Part shown: piece by piece, positions 48,746 through 61,249 of the stretch
Position numbering within the stretch: the stretch's first letter is position 1
Layout of the letters: every line of letters starts with the position of its first letter
Assembly: GCA_907164885.2 (NCBI GenBank)
Contig: OU015496.1
Coordinates: 136,427,110-136,491,109 of the forward strand
DNA from: Dolomedes plantarius
Taxonomy: Eukaryota > Arthropoda > Arachnida > Araneae > Dolomedidae
Direction: 5' to 3'
DNA: 64,000 bases
Notes under the pieces: generated by a model
What the model was told of the DNA's origin: nothing
What the model saw: the letters and a program-made list of their open reading frames with translations, nothing else
The model's database searches: none
Translations under genes and position numbers: made by a program

Positions 48746-50529
48746 AGAAGGTAACAAATTTATCTCACAATGTTAATAGAGAAGATTCTTACATTATCTG
48801 AAATAATACAGACTTTATCATGTTTAGAAGATATTTACAAGAGTTCATTTTAGAATTAAATGAATCATGGTTTGAATCCTACAACAGTAGGGGGTATATG
48901 CAAACATGAAGACTTTAAATTATACAATTACCATCTAGAACCTGAAACTTAAAAAATATATGCACCAATTTAAGTATCTTTATATAGTTTATGTACAGTT
49001 TTGAATATATTTCAAACCTTAAACGTTTTTTCAACTTTGAAACTATATTATAAGTTAAGACGCTTACTAAAATTAAAAACATTTTATAGAGGTAAAGACT
49101 TGAAAGATAAAATTTACAAGTTTTAATCCTAAATATTATATTTTATCCAGAAATGTAGACTATTAATATATGATTTTAAACCTAACATGCTTTCAACGAT
49201 TACCTAAATTGCGATATAATGTTAAATTCCACTGATATTAGTCTATTAGTAGTAAGCATTTCATTAAAGGTTAATAGAAGTATTTAATAAAGTTTTAATA
49301 TTAAATGAACATCAAACATATATTAACTTAGATGTTTTAACCCCAAACAGTAATTATTAAAAATAATTATAAAATATATGATTCAAAACTTTAAAACATA
49401 CTATTATATATACAATAGAAGATGTTAAATTTGTATTGAACTTAAATTATAAGATTGTTTCTACCATCGTCGCTTGATATATAACATTACAGTTTTAAAT
49501 ATTCTGCAAACGCTATGAAACATTTTGTATAGAAAATAATTACCATTTGATCTTACCTTTAAAATCTATAGTTTATGCACTTAATTCATATAATTTTTTA
49601 CAAAAACAAGCTTTAACTGCATAAAATAATATTATATTTGTCCCGCACATACATATAAACATTATTCCACAGAGAAGATATATTTGTCCCTCACATACAT
49701 ATAAACCAAAAAACATATTAAAACTTACTAGTTCCCTAATAAAGGTTTCACGACTTTAAAATTTTTTTTACTGCGTTTTAAATCTAATCTATAATTTTAC
49801 ATATATATAACCACTAATAAATTGTTTTACAAAGAAAAAAGCATACATCACTCCTAAAATTTTAGTTTTCTTAACAAACAAAAAAAAAAGCAAAACTTTG
49901 ATCAAAACAAATGTTTATTATGTTAAAAAATCAATCACCTATTGATAATAACTTTGAATAAGTTTTACATCAGAAATTATTTTCCGACGACTGTTAAACT
50001 TAAAAATCTAATCTTAAATTTATTCATCTTTGCACACTTTACAAAGAAAAGCATACATTTTAACCAAAATTTTAGTTTTCTTAACAAAAATATCTGCAGA
50101 ACTTTGATGTAAAACTATGTTTAATACATTGAAAATCAATGATCTATTACCAACACTTTGAAATATCATGCAAATGCTAACTTAGAATAACTTCTAAATG
50201 AGTAAATTTTAAGGTTTGCCTAAACCAACCCCTACATAAGATAAGTGCGATTCAACGTTAGATAAGATAAGTACGTTTCGTCAATAGATAAGATTACTGG
50301 CACCTACTATTAGTCACACATTTTTCTAAAAATATTTTTTAAATTATTTTTCTAAAAAATTATTATTCAAATTAAAAGATATAAATATAATAATTAATCT
50401 TTAAATACTATATTGAACACAGAAAAAGAGTACTCACAGTTGATGAATGGACTTTAGTCTTCTAATATATCCTCATAAAAATATTTATGAATCATTTTTA
50501 AGTTGAACTTAGTGAAAAATTCACTGCTG

Positions 50530-50965
50530 TTATAGACACATGTGCAATAATTTTGTACAATTCAGCATATTTTTAACATAGATGTTGAAAATAGCAGCTT
50601 TGCCCACTGCACGATATTTTTCATTCACGCTTGTGGATAAGCAACTATGCTGGCGCTGTGATAGATGGTCAATTTCGCATCCATGACATTCAAATAATTC
50701 ACTGCATGCACGTATTAAACTTGTTTTTAAGACTTTGAAATAATTTTCTTTTGCAGAAAATAAGTCGCAATGATTTTTTACAACATGATCCGTTTTTATA
50801 AACTTTGTATTGTAGCATATTAGGAATGCTTTCACACAACGAACTGTTTTCAACATAACTTATAATATCGTCAGGATATTCTTCCATTTTCAATATCTGA
50901 TCTCTATTTAATTTAATAGACCAGGTTTTTAATTTGTAACCAACTCCGTTTTCATTAGCAAACAT
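50530..50965 (-). pseudogene. Frameshifted Cys/His-rich gene, left-arm copy
   Basis: Mirror image of 53568-54003 and identical to it in both reading frames (108 codons at 50530-50856 and 88 codons at 50699-50965). Described under the right-arm copy. Confidence 0.5.
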
Positions 50966-51786
50966 TTGTTGTAAGCAACATTGTTCGCCGACGTTTACAC
51001 CTATTAGCTGGTTGTTACAGATGAATGATTTCTTTTATAAACAATTTTATATATTGAAATTTTATTCATTAGTTCCCACCATGTAGCGACAATCATCACT
51101 ACTGCATTTTCGGTAGGGATATTGCTAAATACATCCGTGAAAAGATTCAAAGTCCTAGGTATGTCTTATCCAATTGCAACGTAAATCAACCCCTCCTTTA
51201 TAATAAGCGCTTTTAAGAATTACCATCTTTGAAAAGGGAAATAACTGAATCACTTACGATTTGTTAGTAAATGTTAAATGATTATTTTTCGTGCAATATA
51301 ATTTTTCAGGAGAGATAAAAAAAAGTTACTTCTACTTTGATATATAACATTGCAGTTTTAAATATTCTACAAACGCTATGAAACATTTTGTATAGAAATT
51401 AATTACCATCTGATCTTACCTTTAAAATCTATAGTTTATGCACTTAATACATATAATTTTTTTTACTTAAAGCATATTAAAACTTAATAGTTCCCTTATA
51501 AAGGTTTCAAGACTTTAAAAATTTTTTACTTTGTTTTAAATCTAATCTATAATTTTACATAGATATAACCACTAATAAATTGTTTTATATAGAAAAAGCA
51601 TACATCGCACGTAAAATTTTAGTTTTCTTAACAAAAACCTTTAAAAACTTTGATCGAAACGTTTATTACGTTAAAAAATCAAGCACCTATTGAATAACTT
51701 TGAACAAGTTTTACATTAGAAATTATTTTCCGACGACTGTTAAACAAAATTTATACTATAAGTTTAAGACACTTCCTAATACTTAC

Positions 51787-52629
51787 AATTTTATCATTCT
51801 ATAAAGATTATAATTTCTTTTGAATCGTTTTCAAATATTTATAATTTGTTTTAATAATAGCACAAAACTTGAATAATTTTGAATTAATTTCATATAAATT
51901 CTCTCTCATTAAAATAACATAAAAATAAGTTATATGTTTCAAAACATGCATACAACTTATGTGAGAACACTTCAAGTTAGAAGATGTGATAGCTCCTTAA
52001 ATGGAACATAATTCAGAGTTTCACACAGGTTGAGATAGTGCACATTCATTAGTAAGTTCCAATGCAATCAATATTTCGTTAAATTTCCTAAGCAGGGATT
52101 CCAAGATCGTTAAACTTAAAAAAAGTTTAAGTAAATTAATTAAGAATATCCAATTATTTTAATTATTAAAAATTATCATAGTTCAAAAAGATATGACATG
52201 ATTATATTTTCATTTTTTAAATACTATTTCGAAAACGGAATAGTTTAAATGTAATTACTTTAGGATCATTCTAATGATTAGAAAAACTTTTATACCAAAA
52301 AACTAAGAAAACCTGAAAAAATATTCAACTAATCCCGGGTTTATTACATTGAAAAAGTATCATTAAAAATAATCAATCATAATACGTTTAAAATAAATAA
52401 TAAGTTTACGTTAATATCCATTTACGTTCAAAAATAAAGTTAAAAAACATAATAAGTTATCATCATTTATGTTTAAAACATAAATGATAAAATATAAATA
52501 AAACAATAAAATATAAATTTTTAAAAATGGTTAGAAGGTCATAAACAGAAGTACTACATACCTACTTTTTTCAATCTCAAGCATTTAGCTTCTAGTACAT
52601 TTTACAAGTTCAGAACCTGAATACCTTAT
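51787..52629. other. Segment present only in the left arm
   Basis: About 840 bases with no counterpart in the right arm, where only about 8 bases (52739-52746) sit at the same place. Very AT-rich and non-coding. It is either a deletion in the right arm or an insertion in the left. The short word AATAC occurs at both edges. Confidence 0.85.
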
Positions 52630-52738
52630 CTCATCTATTTCCAAAGCGCAGTGCAATACCGTCTTTAGAAACCCCCTAAGTGCAATCATTAGGGGGTTTT
52701 CCAGGACTCTATTGCACTGCGCTTTGGAAATAGATGAG
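52630..52738. repeat. Axis hairpin of the palindrome
   Basis: CTCATCTATTTCCAAAGCGC..AAT (52630-52657) pairs perfectly with 52711-52738. Inside, AAACCCCCTAA (52669-52679) pairs with TTAGGGGGTTT (52689-52699) around a 9-base loop, separated by an unpaired bulge of 11 bases on each side. Both stems centre on 52684. Confidence 0.95.
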
Positions 52739-53567
52739 TATTAATAGTAAGTATTAGGAAGTGTCTTAAACTTATAGTATAAATTTTGTTTAACAGTCGT
52801 CGGAAAATAATTTCTAATGTAAAACTTGTTCAAAGTTATTCAATAGGTGCTTGATTTTTTAACGTAATAAACGTTTCGATCAAAGTTTTTAAAGGTTTTT
52901 GTTAAGAAAACTAAAATTTTACGTGCGATGTATGCTTTTTCTATATAAAACAATTTATTAGTGGTTATATCTATGTAAAATTATAGATTAGATTTAAAAC
53001 AAAGTAAAAAATTTTTAAAGTCTTGAAACCTTTATAAGGGAACTATTAAGTTTTAATATGCTTTAAGTAAAAAAAATTATATGTATTAAGTGCATAAACT
53101 ATAGATTTTAAAGGTAAGATCAGATGGTAATTAATTTCTATACAAAATGTTTCATAGCGTTTGTAGAATATTTAAAACTGCAATGTTATATATCAAAGTA
53201 GAAGTAACTTTTTTTTATCTCTCCTGAAAAATTATATTGCACGAAAAATAATCATTTAACATTTACTAACAAATCGTAAGTGATTCAGTTATTTCCCTTT
53301 TCAAAGATGGTAATTCTTAAAAGCGCTTATTATAAAGGAGGGGTTGATTTACGTTGCAATTGGATAAGACATACCTAGGACTTTGAATCTTTTCACGGAT
53401 GTATTTAGCAATATCCCTACCGAAAATGCAGTAGTGATGATTGTCGCTACATGGTGGGAACTAATGAATAAAATTTCAATATATAAAATTGTTTATAAAA
53501 GAAATCATTCATCTGTAACAACCAGCTAATAGGTGTAAACGTCGGCGAACAATGTTGCTTACAACAA

Positions 53568-54003
53568 ATGTTTGCTAATGAAAACGGAGTTGGTTACAAA
53601 TTAAAAACCTGGTCTATTAAATTAAATAGAGATCAGATATTGAAAATGGAAGAATATCCTGACGATATTATAAGTTATGTTGAAAACAGTTCGTTGTGTG
53701 AAAGCATTCCTAATATGCTACAATACAAAGTTTATAAAAACGGATCATGTTGTAAAAAATCATTGCGACTTATTTTCTGCAAAAGAAAATTATTTCAAAG
53801 TCTTAAAAACAAGTTTAATACGTGCATGCAGTGAATTATTTGAATGTCATGGATGCGAAATTGACCATCTATCACAGCGCCAGCATAGTTGCTTATCCAC
53901 AAGCGTGAATGAAAAATATCGTGCAGTGGGCAAAGCTGCTATTTTCAACATCTATGTTAAAAATATGCTGAATTGTACAAAATTATTGCACATGTGTCTA
54001 TAA
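53568..54003 (+). pseudogene. Frameshifted Cys/His-rich gene, right-arm copy
   Basis: Two overlapping ATG-started frames: 53568-53834 (88 codons) and 53677-54003 (108 codons). Amino-acid composition looks most protein-like in the first frame up to about 53745 and in the second frame after about 53755. This suggests one gene with a single frame change near an A-run at 53754-53759. The second frame carries a possible zinc site, C-x2-C-x3-H-x5-H-x-C (53859-53907). Upstream, from about 53370, further open stretches (e.g. around the word VATWWELMN at 53441-53467) lie in other frames with stops, so the gene may be longer and decayed. Because both arms share the shift, it predates arm duplication or is maintained by conversion. 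I do not recognise the family. Programmed frameshifting or a spliced gene are alternatives. Confidence 0.5.
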
Positions 54004-55789
54004 CAGCAGTGAATTTTTCACTAAGTTCAACTTAAAAATGATTCATAAATATTTTTATGAGGATATATTAGAAGACTAAAGTCCATTCATCAACTGTGAG
54101 TACTCTTTTTCTGTGTTCAATATAGTATTTAAAGATTAATTATTATATTTATATCTTTTAATTTGAATAATAATTTTTTAGAAAAATAATTTAAAAAATA
54201 TTTTTAGAAAAATGTGTGACTAATAGTAGGTGCCAGTAATCTTATCTATTGACGAAACGTACTTATCTTATCTAACGTTGAATCGCACTTATCTTATGTA
54301 GGGGTTGGTTTAGGCAAACCTTAAAATTTACTCATTTAGAAGTTATTCTAAGTTAGCATTTGCATGATATTTCAAAGTGTTGGTAATAGATCATTGATTT
54401 TCAATGTATTAAACATAGTTTTACATCAAAGTTCTGCAGATATTTTTGTTAAGAAAACTAAAATTTTGGTTAAAATGTATGCTTTTCTTTGTAAAGTGTG
54501 CAAAGATGAATAAATTTAAGATTAGATTTTTAAGTTTAACAGTCGTCGGAAAATAATTTCTGATGTAAAACTTATTCAAAGTTATTATCAATAGGTGATT
54601 GATTTTTTAACATAATAAACATTTGTTTTGATCAAAGTTTTGCTTTTTTTTTTGTTTGTTAAGAAAACTAAAATTTTAGGAGTGATGTATGCTTTTTTCT
54701 TTGTAAAACAATTTATTAGTGGTTATATATATGTAAAATTATAGATTAGATTTAAAACGCAGTAAAAAAAAATTTTAAAGTCGTGAAACCTTTATTAGGG
54801 AACTAGTAAGTTTTAATATGTTTTTTGGTTTATATGTATGTGAGGGACAAATATATCTTCTCTGTGGAATAATGTTTATATGTATGTGCGGGACAAATAT
54901 AATATTATTTTATGCAGTTAAAGCTTGTTTTTGTAAAAAATTATATGAATTAAGTGCATAAACTATAGATTTTAAAGGTAAGATCAAATGGTAATTATTT
55001 TCTATACAAAATGTTTCATAGCGTTTGCAGAATATTTAAAACTGTAATGTTATATATCAAGCGACGATGGTAGAAACAATCTTATAATTTAAGTTCAATA
55101 CAAATTTAACATCTTCTATTGTATATATAATAGTATGTTTTAAAGTTTTGAATCATATATTTTATAATTATTTTTAATAATTACTGTTTGGGGTTAAAAC
55201 ATCTAAGTTAATATATGTTTGATGTTCATTTAATATTAAAACTTTATTAAATACTTCTATTAACCTTTAATGAAATGCTTACTACTAATAGACTAATATC
55301 AGTGGAATTTAACATTATATCGCAATTTAGGTAATCGTTGAAAGCATGTTAGGTTTAAAATCATATATTAATAGTCTACATTTCTGGATAAAATATAATA
55401 TTTAGGATTAAAACTTGTAAATTTTATCTTTCAAGTCTTTACCTCTATAAAATGTTTTTAATTTTAGTAAGCGTCTTAACTTATAATATAGTTTCAAAGT
55501 TGAAAAAACGTTTAAGGTTTGAAATATATTCAAAACTGTACATAAACTATATAAAGATACTTAAATTGGTGCATATATTTTTTAAGTTTCAGGTTCTAGA
55601 TGGTAATTGTATAATTTAAAGTCTTCATGTTTGCATATACCCCCTACTGTTGTAGGATTCAAACCATGATTCATTTAATTCTAAAATGAACTCTTGTAAA
55701 TATCTTCTAAACATGATAAAGTCTGTATTATTTCAGATAATGTAAGAATCTTCTCTATTAACATTGTGAGATAAATTTGTTACCTTCTC

Positions 55790-57490
55790 TTGCAGATTTA
55801 ATAGTATGGATTGGTATGGTATGTGTATTTAATTTAAATAATTATCTAGATTGAATCATATTTCAGTTTTTATTTCTAATATTAAAAGGAAAAAATAACT
55901 CTACTGGGGAATTCCCGCTTTGTTTAAATAATTTCATGTCTAAAAATATTCCTTGTTAGCTTTCATGGAATGTTTTTCAAGGTAAGATCAAATAATAATT
56001 TTTTCTATACTAAATGATACAATGGTTTCAAAGCTCTATCTAAATTATATTATACTGTAAAATAATATTCTTAAGAAAAATTATAGATATTTTAAACTTA
56101 ACGCTTGTTGTAAAATAATTTCATGTGTAAAAATATCAAGTAAAAGGAAAAAAAATATTCGTTTTAGACTATCTATGTAAAAATTTCTTATTATTTTGTA
56201 TTATTTTGCGAATGTATCTATGTAAAATTATATATCACGTTAAAAAACATAGCAAAACAATTTTAAAGTCCTGAAAATAAGCCCTTCAACTAAAAATATT
56301 TAAAGTTTTGAAAAATATACTCAAAACCATGTATTAAATTTTCTAAGTTTCATTTTTAATCAATAGATGACGTTATATTTATTTTTGATAATTAATTCTA
56401 GTAAATTCATAAAAATATTCTCTCTGTTATAGAATATAATTCAATGAACTTTTTGATAATAATGTAGACTATTGCAGTATGCATATGTCGACAATTAAAA
56501 ATTTTTTTTAGCGTAAATTTAATATCTTCTCTTGCAGATTTAATAGTATGGATTGGTATGTTATGTGTATTTAATTTAAATAATTATCTAGATTGAATCA
56601 TATTTCAGTTTTTATTTCTAATATTAATAGGAAAAAATAACTCTACTGGGGAATTCCCGCTTTGTTTAAATAATTTTATGTCTAAAAATATCCCTTGTTA
56701 GCTGTCATGGAATGTTTTTCAAGGTAAGATCAAATAATAATTTTTTCTATACTAAATGATACAATGGTTTCAAAGCTCTATCTAAATTATATTATACTGT
56801 AAAGTAATATTCTTAAGAAAAATTATAGATATTTTAAACTTAACGCTTGTTGTAAAATAATTTCATGTGTAAAAATATCAAGTAAAAGGAAAAAAATATT
56901 CGTTTTAGACTATCTATGTAAAAATTTCTTATTATTTTGTATTATTTTGCGAATGTATCTATGTAAAATTATATATCACGTTAAAAAACATAGCAAAACA
57001 ATTTTAAAGTCCTGAAAATAAGCCCTTCAACTAAAAATATTTAAAGTTTTGAAAAATATACTCAAAACCATGTATTAAATTTTCTAAGTTTCATTTTTAA
57101 TCAATAGATGACGTTATATTTATTTTTGATAATTAATTCTAGTAAATTCATAAAAATATTCTCTCTGTTATAGAATATAATTCAATGAACTTTTTGATAA
57201 TAATGTAGACTATTGCAGTATGCATATGTCGACAATTAAAAATTTTTTTTAGCGTAAATTTAATATCTTCTCTTGCAGATTTAATAGTATGGATTGGTAT
57301 GTTATGTGTATTTAATTTAAATAATTATCTAGATTGAATCATATTTCAGTTTTTATTTCTAATATTAATAGGAAAAAATAACTCTACTGGGGAATTCCCG
57401 CTTTGTTTAAATAATTTTATGTCTAAAAATATCCCTTGTTAGCTGTCATGGAATGTTTTTCAAGGTAAGATCAAATAATATTTCTCATTT
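55790..57490. repeat. Tandem array of ~740-bp units, right arm
   Basis: CAAGGTAAGATCAAA recurs near 55978, 56720 and 57460 (two full units plus a partial), mirror of 46275-48745 with one unit fewer. Confidence 0.92.
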
Positions 57491-58245
57491 TTTTTTCATG
57501 CTAGTATGTAATGTTCTGAAATAAATACTTTTTCCAAACTATTAAATTGATAATATGTTTTAAGTTTCAGGTTCTAGATGGTAATTGTATAATTTAATGT
57601 CTTCAAGTTATGTTTAAATGGGTTTAAAGATATATCTAAGTTATATTATACTTGAAATTGATATTAGCATGAAAATTAAAGATATTTTAAATTTAACATC
57701 TGTTTTCAATAATTTTATGCGTAAAAATATCCTTGTTAGCTTTCATGGAATGTTTTTTTCAATGTTCAAATAATATTTCTCATTTTTTTCATACTAGTAT
57801 GGAATGTTCTGTAATAAATACTTTTTCCAAACTATTAAATTGATAATATGTTTTAAGTTTAAAAACCTAATAAAAAAAATTTAAAGTAAAAGAAAAAAAT
57901 ATTCGTTTTAGTCTATCTATGTACAAATTTATTATTATTTTGTATTATTTAGCGAATGTATCTATGTAAAATTATATATCACGTTAAAAAACATAGCAAA
58001 ACAATTTTAATGTCCTGAAAATAAGCCCTTTTTTTTCGAACTACTAAGTTGATAATATATATTTTAAGTTAGAATTCGACTAAAAATATTTAAAGTTTTG
58101 AAAAATATACTCAAAACCTTGTATTAAATTTTCTAAGTTTTATTTTTAAACAATAGATGACGTTATATTTATTTTTGATAATTAATTCTAGTAAATTCAT
58201 AAAAATATTCTCTCTGTTATAGAATATAATTCGCTGAACTTCCGA

Positions 58246-58331
58246 CGATTCATAGCGTAACGGTATTACGTCGCTAAAAGTAGTCAGGTAGTATTTCCTT
58301 AACGGGTTCAATTCCCATGGAAAATACTTTT
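58246..58331 (+). ncRNA. tRNA-like pol III unit, right arm, facing outward
   Basis: A box TAGCGTAACGG at 58253-58263 and a perfect B box GGTTCAATTCC at 58305-58315. Read as a tRNA, GCGT (58255-58258) pairs with ACGT (58268-58271) around a 9-base D loop containing GG. ACGGG (58302-58306) pairs with CCCAT around a 7-base TTCAATT T loop with one mismatch. The acceptor stem does not pair and the anticodon arm is irregular, so it is tRNA-derived rather than a working tRNA. A TTTT stop signal for pol III follows at 58328-58331. Transcription would run toward the element end. The 66-codon frame (58111-58311, minus, TTG start) overlapping it is probably an accident. Confidence 0.62.
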
Positions 58332-58399
58332 AAAAAAATTTCTAAGTCCCCAAAAATGTAGTTCTAGTTTTCAGCATCAGATGGCAGCACTGAAAAAAA

Positions 58400-58677
58400 A
58401 TATGCCCTGACCTTCAATCCTTGTACGAAATTTAGTTCCCTATTTGACCGATAGGTGGCGTTCCGCAGAGCACATACTCCCTCCAAGATTCTGCTGAACT
58501 ACAAGGTTCCACTCTTTCCCGCTAGGGGGCGATAGCAGCGCTGCCCTCTCCTGATTGGTCCAAATCGACCGCCAGGTGGCCAGCTGCACTCTGATTGGTC
58601 CACGTCACTCAGTTAGCTCCGCCCACTTTAAGCTCCTCCCCTTAATCCTGTTGCGGAACTGTCATTTTTATACTACT
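58400..58677. promoter_or_regulatory. GC-rich promoter-like tip, right arm
   Basis: Mirror of 45116-45400: two CTGATTGGTCCA inverted CCAAT boxes, CCACGTCAC, GCTCCGCCCA and a terminal TTTTTATA. Confidence 0.5.
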
Positions 58678-58950
58678 GCTAGAACATAGTTAAATAAATT
58701 GTGCATAATATGATATAAAAAGTAAAATAAGGAATTGTATAAAAAGTTGAATAGTTAAAAGTATACGTAATAAAGAAAGTAATTAAGTGCACATGATATA
58801 AAAAGTTTATTTAGGGATTAAATTGTATTAAATATAGATATAGAGAGAGCCATTGACACAGAGGAGAACTATGACTCTGAAACTGCTTAATTATAAAGTT
58901 GCAAAACAGATAGAACTCAGTTCGATAAATTGTAATCTTCATAATATATT
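58678..58950. repeat. Satellite-like array, right part, with 6-bp duplication
   Basis: Begins GCTAGA (duplication) and continues ACATAGTTAAATAAATTGTG through GAGGAGAACTATGACTCTGA (about 58860), i.e. the same unit type as 43731-45115. The palindrome therefore interrupts one array. Confidence 0.88.
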
Positions 58951-61115
58951 AATGAATACCATGACCATGAAATTTGCAACATTCAAAAAGGCTTATTTAC
59001 AATAAACGGAAATAGTCTTGTTTTATTCATTTGTTACTTTCGGAGGCATTACAAATTCAACAAATAGTCAAAATGCTACTTTTCTGCCAATGTTAAAGCC
59101 TCGATGTTTTATTCATGCTTTCCTAGGAGTGAGCCAATAAATGAATAATACATTAAATCCTTTCTTAGCCAGTAAAAGTTCTACGAGATAAGAAAGTGAC
59201 TTTCTTTTAATTAGCAAATAGTGTGATTCTCTTACGCCCCATCAGATACGAGACAGATTTACCTGAGGCTTAAATATGTAGTTGTTCTTGTCGCAGTAAG
59301 AACAAAAGTTTATGTAATAGTACAAGGCTCATATTAACAGTATATTCTGGGGAATATAATAGATATGTCAGCTTTGGAATATTCTTGAGAAGTGTGTGCC
59401 TAGAACAAATATACTGAACATTACCTGTTATCTCTGAGGAATGAATTAAATGGGGAACACCTGATTAAGTCTCCATTACTCCTGCCTATACTTATTTTTC
59501 ACAATGTATTTATAAAGTATATTTAATGTGGACATCAATAATTTGTTCATTTTTCTGTAAAAGAATCAGAAAATTAACAAATAAATCAATTATTTTGTGC
59601 TTGATACCATACGTTAAATCTTTTAAAGCTACATTTGCAAAATATAAAAAATTATTTCTTTTGATGAAAATATTCTCAGTTTCAATTAATATTTAAAAGA
59701 TTTAAAGTCAGTGCTTTTTGCAACATGATGAAGTGTAGATATTTCTTAATTTTAAAGCAAATTTTTAAAAGTCACATAGAAGGAGGTACAAACATTTGCA
59801 CTTGAGGAAAAATATATACCTTCAGCATACAGGTAACCTTGTACTTAGGTTTCGAGCTTGTTATAGGTTCCGCAGCAAGGCATAACCTAAAAGAAAGCCT
59901 ATCATGAAATGTGATACACAATTTACAGTGCAAGAAGACTAGAGAGTGAAACACTAGAGAGAACTTCTGCTGTTCTTTAATTAAGGAATACTGAAAAATT
60001 TGGTTGACAATTTTCTGTTTCGGCTTATTTTTTCGCAGTTAATAACGGATTCATTTCTCCTCAAGCAGTAAGAAAACTCTGAAGGAGCTATTATATCAGT
60101 TTTGTTCATGCAGGGTTTTCTCAACTTCTTGATCTAGTGTTGTTGCTATGATCAGAAGGTACAATAAAACACCTTTCTTCATCATCACCTTGATGGCACA
60201 AAGATATATTCTCGTGATAACTTACCTCGTTTTTCATATCGCGGAACATGGAACCCGAAAGATCTCTCAGGGGCTGTTACTCTGATACTTCATGTAGACA
60301 TCTCCTTTTTTTTTCAGAAGAAAACTTAAAAACGTCAAAAGTGTTCAAGATAACCTTAAAAGCACTTTAAGAGAAATTGTTCTCAAATATGAATATTTTC
60401 TGAAGCTGAAAACAAATAAAGGTAGATAAACATTGAACTTTTATCTCTAAATTTTCAGTGATTACTTGAGAGGTTTAGTTTGTATTCTACATGAAATTTC
60501 TCGAATTATTACTTCGCGTTAGACCAAACTGGTGTGAAAGCGACGACATCAAGTCAGAAATGTGGTATCTACACACGTGCAGCTTTAGAAAACATCCTGG
60601 TTTTGATGTTTAGTGATAAAACAATTAGCTCTTTCTATATTAGTCATCGTAACATCTTCCGGGAATGACAGATAGGATTTTTATTTCTGTCTATTTCGGA
60701 AAGGCAACATGAGAGTTAAGTTAGCGTAGCTTCATAATTTTGGGATTATAGAGAGCAAATTTTTAAAGAACGCCTTTCAATTATCTCAATTAACGAAACT
60801 GCTCAAAAATTAATGACAGATATAAAAATAAATGAAAAATAAATGATCTAGCAGAATTTCTTCCCCGATCCAAATTCCCGTGATAAAAACATAAAATGGC
60901 GTAAATCTCAAAAGTATAATCAAAACTGAATCAACAGAGATCCATATTCGAAAGGTACAGTTCACTAATTTTTCCTCGTTTAAGATGTGTTTTAAGGGAA
61001 AAAAAGAAGAAAATTATTACAAAAATACCGCCGGCATAAATTAAATGTAGAGAAATTAATCTAATTTGTTTTGGATGCAGTTGTTAAAAAATATTTTTAA
61101 TTTTAGCGGTTAGTT
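58951..61115. other. AT-rich spacer, nothing recognised
   Basis: No repeat or gene signature found; open frames are short and unsupported. Confidence 0.4.
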
Positions 61116-61116
61116 G

Positions 61117-61165
<49 letters not shown>

Positions 61166-61198
61166 CACACACACCCACACACACATATATATATACAT

Positions 61199-61247
<49 letters not shown>

Positions 61248-61249
61248 AA
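61116..61249. repeat. Compound (TA)n/(CA)n microsatellite
   Basis: Two rounds of TA then CA repeats. Confidence 0.97.

Larger units (their letters stand above)
45116..58677. mobile_element. 13.56-kb near-perfect palindromic element, unclassified
   Basis: The whole segment is its own reverse complement apart from two length differences. Outer pairs sum to 103793 (e.g. 45116 with 58677), middle pairs to 104533 (50530 with 54003) and the axis pairs to 105368. The ends read 5'-AGTAGTATAAAAATGACAG and are flanked by a GCTAGA duplication. From each end inward come a GC-rich promoter-like block, an outward tRNA-like unit, a ~740-bp tandem array, a frameshifted Cys/His-rich frame and the axis hairpin. 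A 6-bp duplication and 5'-AG ends are known traits of Polinton/Maverick elements, but no DNA polymerase, integrase, ATPase or capsid gene is recognisable. IS3EU elements and foldback elements are alternatives. The arms are almost but not fully identical, e.g. one base in the 66-codon frame near 45645 and 58148. Confidence 0.88.

Noticed and set aside
52669..52699. Telomere-like TTAGGG at the axis hairpin
   Set aside because: It is a single TTAGGGGG within an inner stem, not a repeat array.
45116..58677. Complete Polinton/Maverick
   Set aside because: Target duplication and 5'-AG fit, but no polymerase B, integrase, ATPase, protease or capsid frame is visible, so the family name is not assigned.
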